A stretch of DNA of 64,000 bases. Source: Demequina litorisediminis (GTDB lineage Bacteria > Actinomycetota > Actinomycetes > Actinomycetales > Demequinaceae). Positions within the stretch are counted from its first letter, which is position 1, and each line of letters opens with the position of its first letter. This document shows, piece after piece, positions 30,085 through 40,983 of the stretch. Location: assembly GCF_030161615.1 (NCBI RefSeq), contig NZ_BSUN01000001.1:2232001-2296000 (forward strand), given 5' to 3'. The position numbers and the translations under genes are program-made. The notes under the pieces are model-generated. The model was not told where the DNA came from. It worked only from the letters and a program-made list of their open reading frames with translations, and ran no database searches.

Positions 30085-31075
30085 TCATTGTCGCTGGGCC
30101 AAGTAGGCGTCGATCTCGTTGTCGGGGACGGTGTAGTTGTCGGTGCCGTCGGCGTCCGGGTCGAGGAAGTTGGGGGTCGTGGCGTTAGTGGCTTGCTGGC
30201 TCGAAGTGCAGGTGCCGTTGAGGTCGCAGTCGACGAGGCGTGCGCGGGGGCTATAGAGGTGGATGCTGGTGGACGGTGAGGTGGTGGTGGCGGTGCCGGG
30301 GGCGTCGATCCAGGTGTTGCCGTTGTTGAGGGAGAACTGTCCGGTCCAGGTGGTGGTGAGGCCCAGGTGGATGCGGCGTTCGCCTGCGTCGAAGGTGAGA
30401 GGGGTGCCGCCGTTGGCGTGGGTGGTGCCTGGATCGGTGGTGGTCCAGGTGTCGCCGTCGGCGCTCCAGGTGAAGTCGGTCGGGGTGGCGCGGAGGTGGA
30501 CGCTGGTGCCCAGGAGGGTGACCGTGCGGGTGCGGGGGCTGTCATCGGCGATGGGGATGATGCCGAGCGTGGTGATCGCGTAGCCGGTGTCGGGCTGGGT
30601 CTCGTAGTTGGTGGGAGTGATCTCCATCGAGCGCCACGCATTGATCGCGGCCTCGTACAGAGGATCCGTGGCACAGGTGTAGTGCTCTATCAACTGCCAC
30701 GCGCCGTACGAACCGTCACCCAAGGACTCACTCCTCCATAGCGGCAACACCGTTGACATGCCGGCGGGGCAGAACTCGACCTCAGTGGAAGCCTAATCCT
30801 TGGATGCAGTCGGGTATGGATCCCACGAACGAAAGGTTTGTGATGCGGATCGAACCGTGAATTTCGATCCAATCGAGGCAGAGGTCGTGGCGTATGAACC
30901 TATCCTCCGTTCCGCTCGCCGTTGCCATCGAAGTGTCGCCGGATGTGCTAGATATCGCACCATCTACGGTGACCGAGGAATCGCCGGTTTGGCCTCGGGT
31001 GCCGCCCAAGTAATCCTCATCGGTGTCGGTGGCGACCACGAGCGCCAGAACAATTGCCATGACGACGTCAATCAT
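30085..31075 (-). CDS. Secreted or anchored protein of unknown function
   Basis: N-terminal hydrophobic segment MIDVVMAIVLALVVATDTD, then a Ser/Thr/Asp-rich exported-looking body with Cys pairs (HYTCATDP, CDLNGTCTSSQ). As read it is split; AAGCCTAA at 30789-30796 is an AGCT-type insertion, and correction joins GLAS to TEVEFCPAGMSTVLPLW. Its start overlaps the stop of the DUF6318 lipoprotein gene, so the two are an operon. I do not recognise the family. Confidence 0.65.
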
Positions 31076-31716
31076 CGTCGTACCTAAAATTCACGCCGAG
31101 CACCGTCCACCCCGTTTCGAGCCACTGGAGTTTTGCTGTTACGGCGCCCGTACCGCCTTCGACGGTTCCCGCGAGCACATCGGACGATGTGTACGTAGTC
31201 GTATCTTCCGCCTCGAACCGTTGCTCGACGTACCAGAAGCCGTCGTCCTTCTGGCCTCCGCGCGCGAAAGCCGCCAGATCGTCCTTGTCGGGCCACGTGA
31301 GGCTCGCCGCCCGTGGCATAGGCGCCGCGTGCTGCAGCGTTGTGGGCTGTCTCCAGTGCGTCCGCGCAGAACTCACAACTCTCGCCACTAAGCGCGTTGA
31401 ATAGTGCCGTCTCATGGTCAGCGGAGAACATCGGTTGATACAGATCCAAGAAGTGGCGCATGAAGGCCGCTGCACCGGGGAGATTCTCTGCACGCGCATC
31501 CTCAGGTATCGCGGCGAGCACTTCTTCCTCGGTGAGTGCCGTGGCGCTGGGCGAGGGAGTCGCCGAAGGCGAAGGGCTCACCGACGGATCAACCGCCGCG
31601 ACCGACGAGGACGGTGACGGCGTCGACGTGACAATCGGATCTGCATCGCCCGTGCATCCGCCGAGCAGCAAGACCGCGACACACATGCCGCCAGCGATCG
31701 TCCCGATTCGTCGCAT
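31068..31716 (-). CDS. DUF6318-family lipoprotein
   Basis: Lipobox VLLLGGCTG, Ser/Pro linker, then AAAFMRHFLDLYQPMFSAD and SGESCEFCADALETAHN, the conserved DUF6318 helix and Cys pair. Extracytoplasmic; function unknown. GAGGCTC at 31299-31305 carries an extra base; corrected, it reads ELTWPDKDDLAAFARGG and ends NFRYDDD. RBS AAAGGGGGC. The following 231 bases to the MscS-type gene hold no feature that I can name besides promoters. Confidence 0.78.
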
Positions 31717-31947
31717 ACTGCCCCCTTTGCTGGCCCCCATGCCTTGCGACCCTACCGACGCGCCACCGGACTCGCCTGGCGAATGCCGCTTCTGTGGATA
31801 GTCGCGCTCGCCCACGATGCACGCGCCACCCGCGCGGCCCGCCACAAGCCCTCCCCACGTGCCACAGCCGCAGAACCAGCCGGGGAACGCATCGGCACGC
31901 GCAGGCGTTCGCCTCCTTATCCAGCGTCGACCTTGCGAGGGAGAACC

Positions 31948-33197
31948 ATGTTTGAAAACTGGTGGCACCACGGCCTCACCGCCGGCACCGCTGTGATCGT
32001 GGCGGTCATCGTCGCGGTGGCGGTCGAGATCATCGTGCGCATCGTGGCCCGGCGCAAAGCCTGGGCGGCAGACATCATGGCGCGCGTGCGCAATCCGTTC
32101 TGGCTGCTGTTCCTGCTCCTCGGGCTATGGATCGGAGTGCAGACCGCCGCAGCCGAAAGCGATTGGCTCCCTGCCTTGTCGCGCCTCGTGTCCATCGCGG
32201 CGATTGGCGCGCTCGCGTGGCTCCTCATCGGCCTGGTGCAGTTCACGGCGGATCTGGCGCTGGCCCGCAACCCCATCGACATGCGCGACAACCGCCTCGC
32301 CCGCAAACTCCAGACGCAGACCCAGATCATGCGCCGCCTTGCGATCGCGCTGATCGTTGTCGTGGCCATTGGTGCCGCCTTGCTCACCTTCGATTCGGTG
32401 CGTGCGATCGGCGCGTCTGTCCTGGCATCGGCCGGTATCGCGTCGATCGTCGCGGGCCTCGCGGCCCAGTCGGTGCTCGCCAACATGTTCGCCGGCATCC
32501 AGTTGGTGTTCTCGGATGCGCTGCGCGTTGACGACGTCATCGTTGCCGAGGGGAGTGGGGCAAGGTCGGCGAGATCACGCTCGCCTACGTGGTCCTCGAC
32601 CTGTGGGATGACCGTCGGCTGGTCCTCCCGTGCACGTACTTCACCACGACGCCGTACCAAAACTGGACCCGTCACGGCTCGGAACTGTTGGGCTCGGTGG
32701 AGTTGGACCTCGACTGGCGCGTCTCGCCGCAACAGATGCGCGAGCACCTCGCCGCCATCCTCGAGGACACCCCGCTCTACGACGGCCGGGCGAACGTCCT
32801 CCAGGTCACTGAGGCGACGGGTGGCTACGTGCGCGTGCGCATCCTCGTCACGGCGGCCGATGCCCCCACGTTGTTCGATCTTCGGTGCTACGTCCGCGAG
32901 GCCATGGTGTTGTGGATTCAGTCGGTGCTGCCCGATGCGGCGCCTACCCAGCGCGTCCTCGTCACCGAGCAGGGTGCGCCTGGACGCAAGCGCAAGGCGG
33001 AACAGGCAGGCGAGGGAGGTCTCTTCTCTGGATCCGCCGAGGCCGAGGAGCGAGCGAGCCACTTCACGCAGGCCATTCCGCGCGTCGACGCGGCCGATGC
33101 CGATGCGGAGCCCGAAGTCGATGCGGAGCCCGATGCCGACGCCGAGTCAGCGACAGCGGAAAGGCGGCGCGCGGATCAGGATGCGCCTCGACCCTAG
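31948..33197 (+). CDS. MscS-type mechanosensitive channel
   Basis: Four membrane helices and the MscS pore/beta region: AGIASIVAGLAAQSVLANMF, SDALRVDDVIVAEGEWGK and VGEITLAYVVLDLWDDRRLV. Asp/Glu-rich tail. A G run short by one at 32550-32553 splits it. RBS GAGGGAGA. Its last four bases CTAG are shared with the convergent MarR gene. Likely a cytoplasmic-membrane osmotic safety valve. Confidence 0.88.
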
Positions 33198-33667
33198 CGG
33201 CGCTTGCACTCCGGATCGAGCGATCCGTGGGAGCCCACGTGCCGGTTGAGGGCGTCGTCGAGGTCGACGAGGAGTCGCGCGAGGCGTACTGCGTCGTCGT
33301 CGGCCGCGATCAGGGGGTCCAAGAGGTCGGCCCAGGCCCGCCGCACTCGCGCCGTGACGCTCTCGCCGAGGTCGGTCGTGTGGAGGCGGACGGCGCGCTT
33401 GTCGGCAGGGTCCTTCGTCTTGTCGACCATGCCTTTGGCGGTGAGCGACCGGATCGCGGTGGAGGCGTTGGACGGCTGGAGTCCCAGGTCTGCGGCGAGG
33501 GCCGAGGGGTGGATGCCCGGGTAGCGGTGGATGTGGCGCAGGACGATGCGGTCGAGGTGTACGAGCGGGATGATCTCGGGATCGTCGAAGGGCTCGCCCT
33601 GGATCTTGCGTGCTACCGAGATGGCGGCGGTCGCGATGTCGGCCAAGTGGTCGGCGCGCTGGGGCAT
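33194..33667 (-). CDS. MarR-family transcriptional regulator
   Basis: 157 residues: HPSALAADLGLQPSNASTAI recognition region and wing KTKDPADKRAVRLHTTDLGE. Divergent from the MFS gene at 33736, with a perfect palindrome between, so it probably represses both. Stop codon TAG lies in the shared CTAG. Confidence 0.88.
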   Translation of the reverse strand: MPQRADHLADIATAAISVARKIQGEPFDDPEIIPLVHLDRIVLRHIHRYPGIHPSALAADLGLQPSNASTAIRSLTAKGMVDKTKDPADKRAVRLHTTDLGESVTARVRRAWADLLDPLIAADDDAVRLARLLVDLDDALNRHVGSHGSLDPECKRR

Positions 33668-33705
33668 CGATGCGGTCCTTTCGCGGGGTGACAGTTATCG
33701 TACTA

Positions 33706-33725
33706 TAGTTATGAATTCATAACTA
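33706..33725. promoter_or_regulatory. Perfect 20-bp palindrome, MarR operator
   Basis: TAGTTATGAATTCATAACTA, centred in the MarR/MFS divergent region next to the MFS RBS. A related half, AGTTAT, repeats at 33693. A/T-rich in a high-GC setting. Confidence 0.8.
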
Positions 33726-33735
33726 AAGGAGTGGC

Positions 33736-34993
33736 ATGACTGTCCCCACCAACCCTTCGGCGAAGCCAAGCCCCGGCATCACCACCGCGCTGATCGTGGC
33801 CGCGGGCCTCCTCGCCGCCGCGGCGCCCTTCGCTACCGATCTCTACCTCCCGGCATTTCCCGTGATGACGCAGGAGCCTGGAGGCTTCGACGGCGGCGGT
33901 GCAGTTGTCGCTCACGGCCTTTCTCGTGGGCGCGGGCGTGGGGCAACTGATCTTTGGTCCGGTATCCGACCGGCTCGGCAGAAGGGGCCCGCTGATCGCA
34001 GGGGCAACGCTCTTTGTGCTCTCGTCTGCCGCTGCCGCCGCAGCGCCGTCGATCGCTCTCCTCGTCGTCGCCCGCCTCATCCAAGGACTGAGCGGTGCGG
34101 CGGGCATGGTGATTGGCCGCACGGTCATCGCGGACCTCGCCCGCGGGCCGCAAGGCGCCAGGGCGTTCAGTGCTCTCATGATTGTCGGTGGCGCTGCGCC
34201 CGTGGTCGCGCCCGTCGCGGGCAGCCTGCTGGTCGAGCCGCTGGGGTGGCGCGGCCTCCTGTGGATCGTCGCCGGCCTCGGAATCGTGTCGCTCATCGCG
34301 GTCCTGGTGGTGGTGCCAGAGACGCATCCCCGTTCCGTACGCGTCGCCGCAGGGCAGTCTTCCGTGCGTGCCGGCCTGCGTGAGCTCGCCACGCGCCAAT
34401 ACATGGGGGCGGCCGTCGCGTTCACGTTCGCCTTCGCGACGATGATGGCGTACATCTCCGCCTCGCCCTTTCTCTACCAGGGCCTGATGGGTCTCGGCAC
34501 CGTCGCCTACGGCATCCTCTTCGGCGTCAACGCGCTGGTACTGATGATGGTCAGTGGTGTAGCGATGAGTCTCACGGGCCGCTTCGGGGTGCGTCGCCTT
34601 GCTCGGCTTGGACTCACGCTGAACCTCGCGGCCATTCTTGTGTTGGCCGCGATGGTGGTCGCGCATGTGTCGGCGCTGTGGCTCATCGCCCCCATCGTTG
34701 TCGCCGTGGGCTCGCTCGGCTTCGTGTTCGGCACGGTAACGGCCATGGCGATGGATGCGGTGCCCGATGCCGGCGGTGCAGCCTCCGCTTTCCTCGGCTT
34801 CCTGCAATTTGCGCTCGCGGGCCTGGTGGCGCCGCTGGTGGGTCTCGGGGGTGAGTCCAACGCGGTGCCGCTCGCGATCACGATGCTCGTGGCGAGCATC
34901 GTCGCCTCCGCGGCGTTCTCGCTGACCGCCGAGACGGCCACGCCGGCGGCGGATGCGTCGTCGGCCCCACCTGTCGACGCGGCTCGCGTCTGA
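33736..34993 (+). CDS. MFS multidrug efflux protein, Bcr/CflA family
   Basis: Twelve-helix transporter: FATDLYLPAFPVMTQEL, motif A FGPVSDRLGRRGPLIAG, RLIQGLSGAAGMVIGR. GAGCCTG 33874-33880 has an extra base; corrected, it reads QELEASTAAVQLSLTAFLVG. RBS AAAGGAG. Regulated, by inference, through the adjacent palindrome. Confidence 0.9.
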
Positions 34994-34999
34994 CACACG

Positions 35000-35052
35000 A
35001 AGGCCCGCGTGCGCCCGCCCCCACCATCTCGGGGCGGCCGTACGCGGGCCTT
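35000..35052. terminator. Bidirectional hairpin terminator
   Basis: Long imperfect stem AAGGCCCGCGT...ACGCGGGCCTT extended by CCGCCCC/GGGGCGG, between two convergent genes. The outer AA/TT gives a short T end on both strands. Confidence 0.75.
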
Positions 35053-35068
35053 GGCGGTGCGAGAGCCG

Positions 35069-36046
35069 TTACGGCTTCAACAGCACCTTGCCGGCGCGAC
35101 CGGGCGTGAAGTGCGCGGCCACGGCATCGGCGATCTGGGACAGCGAGAAGGTCGCCTCGACGGGCAGGGTGATGGTGCCATCGGCGAGGCGGGCGAACAG
35201 TTCGCCCATGAGTCGGGCGCGGTCCTCGGGTGCCATGGTGGCGGAGACGCGCGAGCCCCAGAACCCGCGCACGGTCGCCTGCTTGAAGATGATCTGCCCG
35301 GAGCGGAGGTTGAGCCGGGCGACGCCATCGCGCCGAAGATCACGAGGGTGCTGTTCTCGCCGAGCAGGTCGAGCATGTCGCCGGCGGCCTGACCGCCCAC
35401 CTGCTCCACGCCCACGCGGATGGGGGCGCCGCCGGTGATCTCGGCCACGGCTTCCTTCCAGCCCTCGGCGTCGGTGGCGACCACGCGGCCGATGCCCTGG
35501 TCGGCAGGCTCCTGTACGCCCTCCGCGCGCCGTACCAGGCTGACGACGTTGATGCCGCGGCCCTTCGCGAGTTGCGCGACCAGGCGGCCGACGGCGCCAT
35601 TGGCGGCATTCTGAATGATCCAGTCGCCCTCGCTCAGGTCGAGCGAGTCGAGCAGGCTGATCGCCGAGAAGGGCATGGACACCAACTGTGCGGCGACCTC
35701 GTCGGGGATCTCGTCGGCGACCGGGATCAGGGCGGCGGCGTCCGCGACGAACTCCTCCGACCACACGCCGAACGTGCCGGCGCTGGCGACGCGCTGGCCC
35801 ACCTGAAGGTGCGTCACGCCCTCGCCGAGCGCGTCCACGACGCCCACAGCCTCGGTGCCTGCCTGCGCGGGCATCTCCGGCTTGAAACCGTAGTTGCCGG
35901 TCACGGTCCACAGGTCGTGGTTGTGGATGGGGGACAGGAGCAGGCGCACGCGCGCCTGGCCGGGGCCGGGCTCGGGGGTATCGAGCCTGCTCGACGGCGA
36001 GGACCGTGGTGGGGTCTCCGAACTCCTGCTGGACGAGGGCGTGCAT
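35069..36046 (-). CDS. Zinc-type alcohol dehydrogenase/quinone oxidoreductase
   Basis: MDR-family NADPH enzyme: GTEAVGVVDALGEGVTHLQ, ANGAVGRLVAQLAKGRGINV (nucleotide-binding) and C-terminal AHFTPGRAGKVLLKP. No structural zinc cysteines, as in quinone oxidoreductases. CAGGCTC site on the minus strand at 35983-35989 has an extra base. At 35313-35317 one base is missing instead (GAGCCGGG for GAGCTCGGG), so MASPELNLRSGQ is broken. Confidence 0.85.
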   Translation of the reverse strand: MHALVQQEFGDPTTVLAVEQARYPRARPRPGARAPAPVPHPQPRPVDRDRQLRFQAGDARAGRHRGCGRRGRARRGRDAPSGGPARRQRRHVRRVVGGVRRGRRRPDPGRRRDPRRGRRTVGVHALLGDQPARLARPERGRLDHSECRQWRRRPPGRATREGPRHQRRQPGTARGGRTGACRPGHRPRGRHRRRGLEGSRGRDHRRRPHPRGRGAGGRSGRRRHARPARREQHPRDLRRDGVARLNLRSGQIIFKQATVRGFWGSRVSATMAPEDRARLMGELFARLADGTITLPVEATFSLSQIADAVAAHFTPGRAGKVLLKP

Positions 36047-36234
36047 GGTGAAGCCTTTCTGAAGGGGTACGTGAAGTGTCAACTATTGGTGGGGTCTCGC
36101 TATTCCATGCGTGCTGGCATTCCTCCAGCGCGCAGGGTGCGCCAAAAATGAGTGCTGATGTTCCTACGCGGGAGGGATGGGCGGCCGATGGTGTGGTGGG
36201 ATGGCTTTCGCCACATGCCTGGAAAGGACGGCCG

Positions 36235-37372
36235 ATGCTGACAAAGTGGGCGCGCACGTGCGCCGTTGCCGTGGTGGCGGCGGTGGTGCTTGCCGGATGC
36301 ACGGGGGACGCCTCCCCGTCTCCGTCGCCGAGTGCTGTGGCTTCCGAGACCTTGACTCCCGAGGCGACCGCGAGCGCGACTTCGAGTGCGCTGCCGAGCA
36401 CCACGCCGTCACCGTCCGCCAGCGTCTCGGCGTCAGGTGAGGCGGCTGTCTCACCGTCACCCGAGTCGTCCTCTCGCGATGGCGCGTCCACGTCTTCCGG
36501 CTCTTCCGGCGCCTCGTCCTCGAGCGGCGGGCACGCAACTGGTGGCTCCGACGCTGGACCCTCCGCAGGCGACGGTTCGGCGCACGGAACGGGGCAGGGC
36601 TCTGGCCAGGACTCCGTGGCGCCCGTGGTCACGCTGCCTCCCACCACCGGCACCTTCGACTACCAGGCTGGGCGGCACCTACGACCGGCTGCCCTCGGGG
36701 GCAACTCCCGCCGTGGTGGTGCGCGACGCCACGGCCGCCGTGCTGCCGGGTGCCTACAACGTCTGTTACGTCAACGGCTTCCAAACCCAGCCGGGCGAAG
36801 CGAACATCTGGAAGGCGTCGCCAGGGCTCCTGCTGCGGGACGCGAGCGGCGCGCTCGTCGTCGACCCGGACTGGCCCGACGAGTACATCCTCGACCCCTC
36901 GACCGCGCGCCAGCGCGAGCGCATCCTCGCCTTCATGGCACCCGTCATCGAGGGATGTGCCGCCTCAGGCTTCGACGCCGTCGAGATCGACAACCTCGAC
37001 ACCTGGACGCGGTTCGACGCGATCGACGCCGACGGCGCCGCGGCCCTGGCCCGCGCCTACGTGGAGACGGCCCACGCCGCCGGCCTGGCCATCGCCCAGA
37101 AGAACGCGGCGGAGATCACCCGCACCGCGCACGAGGAGTGGGGCTTCGACTTCGCGGTGACCGAGGAGTGCGCGGCCTGGGACGAATGCGCCGCCTACAC
37201 GGACGTCTACGGCGACCACGTGCTCCAGATCGAGTACCCGCAGGCGCTCGCGGAGGCGGGGCTCACGTTTGCCCAGGTGTGCGCCCGCGACGACCGTGCG
37301 CCGCTGACGATTCTGCGTGACCTCGACCTGGTCGCCAAGGGCAATCCGGGCTATCGCTACAAGTCCTGCTGA
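36235..37372 (+). CDS. GH114-type glycoside hydrolase lipoprotein
   Basis: Lipobox VVLAGCTG, a long Ser/Pro/Gly linker, then a TIM-barrel domain typical of endo-alpha-1,4-polygalactosaminidases: YNVCYVNGFQTQPGEANIW, GFDAVEIDNLDTWTRFDAID, AIAQKNAAEI and FAVTEECAAWDEC. Acts outside the cell on a galactosaminogalactan-like polymer (family knowledge). CAGGCTG 36664-36670 carries an extra base. RBS GGAAAGGA. Confidence 0.85.
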
Positions 37373-37375
37373 GTC

Positions 37376-38270
37376 CTAGTCGACCAACTCGCCGCGTTCG
37401 TCGATGAGGCCCCGCTCGCGCAGTTGCCTGAGGTACTTCGCCTGCCCGCGCTCGCCCTTGCCGCGGAACATCGGCATGACGCGCGGTAGCAGGTTCGGGG
37501 CCAGTAGCGCGGCGCGCACCAGCCAGGATTCGCTCGGCTTGGGGTAGGCCTCGAGGCGCGGCTTGTCGAGGAGCCCGGCCATGCATCGGGCCACCGTCTC
37601 AGGCGCCTGCGGCGGGTCCTGGAACTGGAACGCGTTGCCCCCGTCGATGGCCTCCTGGCGCAGCATGCGCGTGTCAGTCGCAGACGGCAGCACCGATGAG
37701 ACTCGGATGCCCTTGGGTGCGAGGTCCAGCGCGATGGACAGCATGGCGCCTCGTAGGCCGTACTTCGATGCGGTGTAGATGGGGGTTTCGCCCAGCGGGA
37801 AGATCGCGCCGAGCGACACCACGGTGATGATGCGCGGGTCGGGTGCCGCCTTCAACAGCGGGATGGCGAGGTTCGTGAGCATGAGCGGGGCATTGAGGTT
37901 CACGCGCAGGCTCGTGGTCGATGGAGTCGGGATCGCGTTCGTCGAACCGTTCCGCGCTCGTCATCCCCATGCAATTCACCAGCACGTCGATGCGTCCGTG
38001 CTCCGCCTCGACGCAGTCGAGGACGTGCTCAACGTTGCCGCGGGACGTGAGGTCGCCGGTGAGCACGCTGTGACCCGAGCCGGGGAGGGAGGCGGCGACG
38101 GCATCGGCCGCCTCGGGGCGGAGGTCGACGAGGACCACGGTGGCGCCGCGCGCCGCGACAAGGTGGGCGAACGCGGAGCCGATGCCCCCGCCGCCGCCCG
38201 TGATGACGACGACGCGGTCGTGGCCGGACCAGCCCTTGCGGGCGTGGGATGCGGATGGCGCCTTTGCCAT
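37376..38270 (-). CDS. Short-chain dehydrogenase/reductase
   Basis: Classical SDR: VVVITGGGGGIGSAFAHLVA cofactor loop, active site Ser/Tyr/Lys in VVSLGAIFP and YTASKYGLRG, plus a long C-terminal extension. Extra base at CAGGCTC 37907-37913 splits it between HE and LRVNLNAPLM. RBS AGGAGAT. Ends four bases after the GH114 stop. Confidence 0.88.
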
Positions 38271-38357
38271 GGGATCTCCTCGCTGAGACGTGACAGGTCC
38301 GATGCTAGTGATCCCGGCCGCGCGGGCGTGTCAGGGCGCGCGCCTAGAGTGGTGCGC

Positions 38358-40346
38358 ATGGCTGAGACCGACGGATTGAACGCTGCCCAGGCGGCCGCCG
38401 TCGAGACGGGGGCGAGCCACAACCTGATTCTCGCGGGGGCCGGGACGGGTAAGACGACCACGATCGTGGCGCGCATCCGCCACCTCATCCGCAACGGGAC
38501 GGCGCCCGAGCGCATCCTCGCATTGACGTTCACGCGCCGCGCGGCCGCAGAGATTCGCTCGCGGGTGCAGACGGACTTGTCGCAGCGGGCCGGGTCTGTC
38601 GCGGCGATGACCTTCCACGCGTGGGCCATGCGCGAGGTGCGGACCAGCCCCGACGTGTTCGGCTACGACGGCTGGAGCGTGCTGGATCAAGACGACACCA
38701 CTCAGGTCATGCGCGGCGTACTCGGGCGAGGCAAGCGGGTGGAGGGGCTCAAGGCGGCGCAGATCCTTGACGTGTTGTCGTTTGCGCTCAATACGCGCCG
38801 CACGCTCGCCGAGGCGATCCGCGTCAAGTTCCCGGACGATGCGATCGACGCCAAGGCCGTCGGTGCCGCCGTGCGTGCGTTCGAGGAGCGCAAGCAGGAA
38901 CGCAAGTACCTCACGTATGACGACATTCTGCGCGTCTTCGCCGCGCGTCTGAGGGACGATGCTGTGGCGGCCTGGGTGGGTAGCCACTACGACGAGGTCC
39001 TCATCGACGAGATGCAGGACACCAATCCGCTGCAGTGGCAGATCATCGACCCGCTGGTGCCTCACACGCGGTTCTACTGCGTGGGCGACGACGCGCAGTC
39101 GATCTACGGCTTCCGCGGGGCGGACTTCGCGTCCATTCACAGTTTTGGCGACCGCGTGCCCGGCGCGAGCGTGCTGCGGCTCGAGGACAACTACCGGTCC
39201 ACGCAGGAGATCCTGGACCTCGCGAACTGGCTGCTCGCCGAGTCGCCGCTCGACTACCAGAAGCGGCTACGCGCCGTGCGGGGGCGCGGGCTCAAGCCGG
39301 AGTTGCACTCTTTTGAGACTCCGCAAGACGAGGCGGGGTGGATCGTCTCCGAAATGCTCCGCGCCCGCGCCGACGAGCCCGTGGTCGACCCACCTCATCC
39401 TGGTGCGCTCGAACTACTCGGGCCGTGCCATCGAGGCGCGGCTGGTCGAGAACGAGATCCCCTACGTGTTCTTCGGCGGCGTGAAGGCTGCTGGAGTCGG
39501 CGCATGTGCGCGACGTGCTGTCCGCGCTGCGCGTGGTCGCGAACCCCGACGACGAGGTGGCCTGGTTGCGGCTTCTCACCCTGGTGCCGCGCGTGGGTGA
39601 CGTGACGGCCGCCAGAGCGTTCGATGCGTTCCTGACCGCGCGTGATGGCGGGGCCACGGCGCGTGAGGCGCGGGCATCGGCCCTGAAGGGCATGCCGAGT
39701 TGGCTGCGTGACGGGCTCGACGCGATCGAGGAGGCCGCGCAGCGCGTGGGGGATGCTGTGGGGCGTGCGGCGGCGATGCTGCAACCGACGCTGGCGCACA
39801 AGTACCGCAACGAGAACTGGGAAGCCCGCGCCCGCGACCTGGCCCACGTGGAGCGCCTTGCGGCGACGCGGCGGTCCATCCTGGAGTTCATCGAGGAGTA
39901 CATCCTGTCGCCCGTGTTCGCGTCGGAACTGACGCCAGAGCAGGGGAGAGTGACCACGTGATCGTCTCAACCGTGCACTCCGCCAAGGGGCTGGAGCGGG
40001 ACTGGGCCTTTGTGGCCGGGGCGTCGGCGGGCACGTATCCGTCACCTCGCTCGCTCGGCGACGAGGACGAGATGGAGGAGGAGCGTCGCGTGTTGTACGT
40101 GGCGCTGACGCGTGCGCGCGACAGGCTGGCCATCACGCGCTCCGTGGTCCACACGCCGATGCGCGCGTGGGTGGGGGAGTGGGCGGGCTGACCGCCGAGG
40201 ACGCGTACTTCCTTGCGGCGGTGCCCGAGCGGCTCGCCGAGGAGATCGTGCACGTTCAGGGCCGCGCCGAGCGGCCAACGCTGCCGAGCGGGATGAGTGC
40301 GCCGGGCGAGATTGACCTTGGTGTTGAACTGGGGGATCTGGAGTAA
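38358..40346 (+). CDS. UvrD/PcrA-like superfamily I DNA helicase
   Basis: Full helicase motif set: LILAGAGTGKTTTIVARI, FTRRAAAEI, VLIDEMQDTNPLQWQ, YCVGDDAQSIYGFRGAD, RLEDNYRSTQEIL, IVSTVHSAKGLERD and VLYVALTRARDRLAITR. About 660 residues. Errors: extra C at 39389-39391, AGCT insertion 39484-39490, G runs short by one at 39943-39946 and 40185-40187. Corrected, the tail continues TAEDAYFLAAVPERLA to 40346. TAGAGT lies seven bases before ATG (leaderless). Confidence 0.88.
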
Positions 40347-40383
40347 CCGTTAGGGTCGTCGAGAACTTCACGAGGGGGACTCC

Positions 40384-40983
40384 TTGATTCTTGCGGCCAT
40401 CATCGCCTGCGAGATCGCCTTTTGGGTGGCGATCATCGCCGGACTCGTCACGCGATACGCGCTCAAGAGGCCTCGGCTCGGCGCTGCGTTCCTCATCGCG
40501 GCGCCCGTCGTCGACGTGATCCTGCTCACCTTGGTGTGCGTCGACCTGCTGGGCGGCGGCACGGCATCGTGGCATCACGGGCTCGCTGCGATCTACCTTG
40601 GAATCTCCGTGGCTTACGGGCACCGCATGGTCGCGTGGGTCGACGTGAAGTACACGCAGTGGTTCCGCGGTGGACCAGCGCCGAAGAAACTCTACGGCGC
40701 GGCGTACATGCGCAAGTGCTGGGCCGATGCGGCGCGGACCGTAGTGGCGATGCTCATCGCGCTCGGCATAGTCCAAGTGCTGATCTGGGTGGTGGGCAAC
40801 GCCGAGCAGACGGCGGCGCTCGCCGATTTCCGTATGGTCATCGGGATCGTCGCGGCGGCCGACATCCTGTGGGCGCTGAGCCTACACGGTGTGGCCCAAG
40901 ACGCCGCGGTTCGCTCTGAAGTAGGGAGTGCTCGGCACAGCACTACCGCGCTTACCGACCGCCTGGCAGAATTCTTGTCATGA
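40384..40983 (+). CDS. Conserved four-helix membrane protein
   Basis: 199 residues, uninterrupted. Helices include AAIIACEIAFWVAIIAGLVT and AAFLIAAPVVDVILLTLVCV; conserved loop HHGLAAIYLGISVAYGHRM. Known only as an uncharacterised actinobacterial family. TTG start with RBS GAGGGGGAC. Overlaps the beta-galactosidase start by ATGA. Confidence 0.75.
   Translation: MILAAIIACEIAFWVAIIAGLVTRYALKRPRLGAAFLIAAPVVDVILLTLVCVDLLGGGTASWHHGLAAIYLGISVAYGHRMVAWVDVKYTQWFRGGPAPKKLYGAAYMRKCWADAARTVVAMLIALGIVQVLIWVVGNAEQTAALADFRMVIGIVAAADILWALSLHGVAQDAAVRSEVGSARHSTTALTDRLAEFLS

Noticed and set aside
33700..33725. EcoRI site GAATTC as an assembly or cloning junction
   Set aside because: It is the centre of a perfect operator palindrome between two coherent genes.
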